62,450 nucleotides of DNA. It comes from a virus. The position numbers and the translations under genes are program-made. Below, one piece after another: positions 59,503-62,450 of the stretch; positions within the stretch are counted from its first letter, which is position 1, and each line of letters starts with the position of its first letter. Where the stretch lies: IMG/VR virus record IMGVR_UViG_3300042892_000658, positions 1-62,450 of that record; one strand, written 5' to 3'. The notes beneath the pieces were generated by a model that saw nothing but the letters and a program-made list of their open reading frames with translations, made no database searches and was not told where the DNA came from.

Positions 59503-60513
59503 CTATCTGTTAATCAGGCCACCGCCGCCGGTAGCACGTTTAATACCTTGTTGCACTGACGAACTAGTGGGTGCAAACACGGTACTAAATGGATTTTGCC
59601 CTTTAAGTATGCTGTTGCCAATTTTACTCAAATCAAGTGCAGGTGCTTGTTTAAGTTGAATATTAGTACCTGTGAGAATATTAACTGAATTTATACCGCC
59701 TTGAATTATTGATCCCAAGTCGCCGTTTTCGATCCCTTTAATGACTCCCTTGACTGCACCGATTGCTGCGCCAGCGTTACGTAGTGGACTTGGGGTATTA
59801 TCATAATGTATTTGATCAAAGCCCATTACAGTGCCTGCTTCAACTGGTCCTGATTCATATAATACTGACTCAAATGCCACAGTCATCTGATGCTCTAACG
59901 GAGTATATTCGCCTGCAGAGTGCTGACCGTGTGCAAACGATGTAATCATTGGTTTAACTAGATAGTATGCACTAAAACGCTTTTGATGTAGGCTATAAAT
60001 TCTAATTGCATTTATATAAGGTTGATTTTTATCGTCTACTGTAGGGCTATATCCCCACATTTGTTGCTGACGTTGTTTATACTTGCTGTCATAGGTATAT
60101 GTTGACTCATTACCTAAGTAGTCACTATCTCTATAGTAGTATGAGAAATAGTTTTGCCAAAACATACTTACAATATCAGCACTGTCATCGTGGAATGTTA
60201 TGTTAACAGGATCGTAGTTAACTCGTTCTTGCTGTACCATTTTACGATTATATGCATTATAAACTTTGTTTTGTACGTTAAATTTAGGTAGGTTAACAGA
60301 CTTGGCCATTAAGCCCATTTCTATTAGACTGTTTTGATCTGTTCCTGCTATATTTTGATTTAGGTCGATGAATACATGGTACAGGTTGCTAAGTTTGGGA
60401 CTTAGTCTGTATAAGCCGTCAACAAATGTACGGGCGGCGTGTTGATAGTCGCGTATGTTTTGTTCTGGTGCTATGGATTGGAGCAGGTCGCCCCAAATAT
60501 TATTCTGACTCAT
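59503..60513 (-). CDS. Tail tube-like protein, possible baseplate tube initiator (gp54/gp48-like)
   Basis: 336 residues. SPKLSNLYHVFIDLN, LMAKSVNLPKF and VNITFHDDSADIV resemble the gp19 tube fold (the N-terminal half), with an added C-terminal half of Gly/Ala helices and GTNIQLKQ. T4 gp54 (320) has a similar build. It follows the gp19 gene with its own late octamer and terminator. Role as tube initiator is inferred. Confidence 0.55.
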   Translation of the reverse strand: MSQNNIWGDLLQSIAPEQNIRDYQHAARTFVDGLYRLSPKLSNLYHVFIDLNQNIAGTDQNSLIEMGLMAKSVNLPKFNVQNKVYNAYNRKMVQQERVNYDPVNITFHDDSADIVSMFWQNYFSYYYRDSDYLGNESTYTYDSKYKQRQQQMWGYSPTVDDKNQPYINAIRIYSLHQKRFSAYYLVKPMITSFAHGQHSAGEYTPLEHQMTVAFESVLYESGPVEAGTVMGFDQIHYDNTPSPLRNAGAAIGAVKGVIKGIENGDLGSIIQGGINSVNILTGTNIQLKQAPALDLSKIGNSILKGQNPFSTVFAPTSSSVQQGIKRATGGGGLINR

Positions 60514-60531
60514 AACTTATCCTATATACAT

Positions 60532-60539
60532 TATTTATC
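60532..60539 (-). promoter_or_regulatory. T4-like late promoter octamer GATAAATA
   Basis: It lies 18 bp before the tail-tube-like gene, with AGGATAA as ribosome site. Confidence 0.65.
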
Positions 60540-60544
60540 GAGAT

Positions 60545-60571
60545 AAAAAAGCCCGGATTTTAACCGGGCTT
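60545..60571 (-). terminator. Rho-independent terminator after tail tube
   Basis: An 8-bp stem AAGCCCGG/CCGGGCTT with a 7-base loop, followed by TTTTTT. Confidence 0.9.
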
Positions 60572-60595
60572 GTATTAGTTTAATTTTCGTCTGGA

Positions 60596-61213
60596 TTAAC
60601 CAGTAATTACGGTACCAAATGTTCTTGTTACAGAAGCACCAATACCTGAACCTGTAGGTGTTTGTAATGCATTATCATAACGAATTGTTAGAGCAATTGT
60701 CATTGGTTCATTAGTTGCATAGTTATTATCGGCATAATCTGCTGCAGATAAGTAACAACCTTGCAGTTCCCAAGTTTCTAAGATGTTTGGAGTACTTGCA
60801 CCATTACCACCATCAAGAATTTCTAGAATAGTTTGGAATTTATAATCAATGCCAGAACTTGCACTAGCCTGTTCAAAGAAATCAAACTGTTTCTGCATCT
60901 GTTCACCGACACGTTTAGTAACTTCGCCACTGGCGTCATCACGCAGGTTGCATGAGCATTCTGCCCAGGTTGGTTTACCAGCTAGATAAACCTTACTGTT
61001 GTAGATTGGGATTTCAATTGGGTCAAAAGTTACCTGCGGACGTTTAAAATCAATAACCTGTTTAGTTAACTCAGTTGACGGTTGTGTAACACCAAAATTT
61101 AAGAACGTTACGCGAAAGCGGAACTTTAATTTTGGCATTAACAAACCCTGTGAGCTGGCACTTTGGTTTGTTGATAACGGCACTGTAAAATTGCTTAATG
61201 ATGATGTTGCCAT
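60596..61213 (-). CDS. 19: Tail tube protein, gp19-like
   Basis: 205 residues. LKFRFRVTFLNFGV, VIDFKRPQVTFDPIEIPIYNSKVYLAGKPTW and the ending IRYDNALQTPTG follow the gp19 family. It builds the inner tube on which DNA is ejected. It follows the sheath gene, as in T4. Confidence 0.9.
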   Translation of the reverse strand: MATSSLSNFTVPLSTNQSASSQGLLMPKLKFRFRVTFLNFGVTQPSTELTKQVIDFKRPQVTFDPIEIPIYNSKVYLAGKPTWAECSCNLRDDASGEVTKRVGEQMQKQFDFFEQASASSGIDYKFQTILEILDGGNGASTPNILETWELQGCYLSAADYADNNYATNEPMTIALTIRYDNALQTPTGSGIGASVTRTFGTVITG

Positions 61214-61266
61214 CTTATTTTCCTTTTAATACTTTATAGTATTTACCATTTTTTCTATTGCAAACT

Positions 61267-61284
61267 GGGAGAGTTACCTCTCCC
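61267..61284 (-). terminator. Stem-loop between sheath and tube genes
   Basis: A perfect 7-bp stem GGGAGAG/CTCTCCC with GTAA loop, and only a weak AGTTT tail. It could be a processing or weak termination site that sets the sheath-to-tube ratio. Confidence 0.5.
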
Positions 61285-61298
61285 ATTATATGCGTATA

Positions 61299-62450
61299 TT
61301 AATTAATTGTTAACGCTGCGCCAGTGTTTTGTAAACGTACTGGAATATAAATGAACTCAATTGCTTTAACTGGTTGAATTGCAATATCAATCCACAACTC
61401 GTTAGAATCAATACGTAACGGAGTGTTGTTGGTTGTATCGCAAACTACCAAGAAATCATAGATACCACGTTTAGCAACTAAGTCATTAAACACTGAATCA
61501 AATGCCGCTTTAACTTGGCTACGTGTAATAGTATCATTTGGTTCAAATATAAACGGTGCAGCTAGTTTTGCTAATACTGTACGTAAGTACACCACTAAAC
61601 GAGCTACGTTAATACGATCCATTGCACTTGCTGATGCTGAACGTGTTTTTTGACCGTATGCAACTAAGCCTACGCCCGGAAGTACTGTTAATGGGTTAAT
61701 GCTGTTTCTGTAAAGAACATCACGTAGACCATTTGTAACTCCGATACTTACATATACGTTGTCATTGTTACGATCAACATAACCAATGCTTGATACGTTA
61801 TCAATTAAGCCACGACGTACACCAGCTGGTGCAAACCACGGATAGCTAACTGCATCACTACGGATTATTGTACGCAACATCATATGACTTGGCGGAACAA
61901 CTACTGAGTTACCATCTAAGTTAGTTGCTAAACCACTTGGATAGTAAACACCTAGATATTCACTACGGCTTACTAGGCCAGTTTCGCCATTGTCTGCAGC
62001 AAGGTTAACATTACGTGCCCAATTGTCAATCGATGTACTGTCTGATGGTAAATCAATTGGACTATCACCAATAATGAACGCTGTGTTTACACGATCGTTA
62101 TTTAAAGTGATCATGTCTTGGATTAATTCTGTGTAACCCGGGCAGCAAATTAAGTTAAACTGTGTTTGGTCTTCACGTAATGTTGTGCTTGATGCAATAG
62201 CAGCTTTCAATGCTTCTGTAACTACGCTACGTTGTGCTTTGTAACCAAAATATGGAATACCTGTAGTCGGATCTTCACCGCTAGCACTTACCCATGCATC
62301 AGCTTCTGTACTACCGACTGCGACTAATTCTGCACTTGTAAAGTAATCTGTCTTAAATGATTTTACATTATAACCACTGCGACGTGTATTAAACAATAAT
62401 GTACCACGTGCATATAGTTGATAATCAGGAGCATCTGGATCTAAATGATC
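61299..62450 (-). CDS. 18: Tail sheath protein, gp18-like (partial, 5' end beyond the window)
   Basis: The frame stays open to the right edge (the first 18 visible codons are upstream of a TTG), so the N-terminus is missing. GLVAYGQKTRSASASAMDRINVARLVVYLRTVLAKLAAPFIFEPND and a C-terminal domain with VVCDTTNN and PVKAIEFIYIPVRLQ are the conserved sheath core. It contracts to drive the tube. No window evidence on its promoter. Confidence 0.92.
   Translation of the reverse strand, partial: DHLDPDAPDYQLYARGTLLFNTRRSGYNVKSFKTDYFTSAELVAVGSTEADAWVSASGEDPTTGIPYFGYKAQRSVVTEALKAAIASSTTLREDQTQFNLICCPGYTELIQDMITLNNDRVNTAFIIGDSPIDLPSDSTSIDNWARNVNLAADNGETGLVSRSEYLGVYYPSGLATNLDGNSVVVPPSHMMLRTIIRSDAVSYPWFAPAGVRRGLIDNVSSIGYVDRNNDNVYVSIGVTNGLRDVLYRNSINPLTVLPGVGLVAYGQKTRSASASAMDRINVARLVVYLRTVLAKLAAPFIFEPNDTITRSQVKAAFDSVFNDLVAKRGIYDFLVVCDTTNNTPLRIDSNELWIDIAIQPVKAIEFIYIPVRLQNTGAALTIN

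Overview
This window is an AT-rich, almost one-directional stretch of a T4-like myovirus genome. All but one of the recognisable genes lie on the minus strand, so transcription runs from high to low coordinates. Hallmarks are a tail sheath (gp18-like, cut by the right edge), tail tube (gp19), a gp4-type head-completion nuclease, a gp16-like and a gp17 terminase, ssDNA-binding protein gp32, UvsX, UvsY, UvsW, and a tail fibre cut by the left edge. Several unknown genes resemble conserved genes of T4-like phages of marine and freshwater bacteria. Two porins, PstS, a SleB-type hydrolase and an LpxH-like enzyme indicate a Gram-negative host. The porin style and the one-carbon genes make an aquatic betaproteobacterium (perhaps a Methylophilaceae methylotroph) my best guess, but that is an inference.

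Layout, right to left in transcription order. (1) 62.4-50.4 kb: virion and packaging block (sheath, tube, tube-initiator-like protein, head-completion nuclease, terminase subunits, large capsid-associated unknowns). (2) 50.4-45.9 kb: a B12-type radical SAM gene, then gp32, uvsX, a small ORF and uvsY. (3) 45.9-41.6 kb: methyltransferase, nucleotidyltransferase-cupin fusion, unknowns and a glycosyltransferase-like gene. (4) 41.6-33.5 kb: accessory block beginning with an RNA polymerase omega-like gene, then SGNH-like protein, methyltransferase, TauD-like dioxygenase, membrane fatty-acid desaturase, B12-radical SAM protein, flavodoxin-like reductase and S-adenosylhomocysteine hydrolase, many with ATGA overlaps. 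(5) 33.4-28.3 kb: general porin, then pstS and an OprP-like porin behind a candidate Pho box, then an LpxH-like phosphoesterase. (6) 28.2-16.1 kb: sugar-nucleotide and glycan genes, interrupted by a SleB-type hydrolase. (7) 16.1-13.5 kb: small unknown genes, several behind their own near-perfect sigma70 promoter, three of which sit in repeated DNA. (8) 13.4-9.8 kb: AAA+ ATPase, five tiny membrane or secreted proteins, and formate-tetrahydrofolate ligase, ending at a strong terminator. (9) 9.7-2.9 kb: HARP-like protein, UvsW helicase, conserved unknowns, a radical SAM gene, a zinc-finger protein and a mini-DnaE-like protein. (10) 2.96-0 kb: the single plus-strand gene, then tail genes.

Two promoter classes are readable. 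One is sigma70-type (TTGACA/T, 17 bp, TATAAT or TATACT), in front of early or accessory genes. The other is a T4-late-like octamer, mostly GATAAATA, in front of virion, recombination and some accessory genes. At three late genes and one early gene the predicted start of transcription falls on the ATG, suggesting leaderless mRNAs. The accessory content looks aimed at phosphate uptake, one-carbon and SAM/SAH turnover, cell-surface glycans and lipids, and perhaps the host RNA polymerase. No tRNA genes, CRISPR arrays or insertion sequences were seen.
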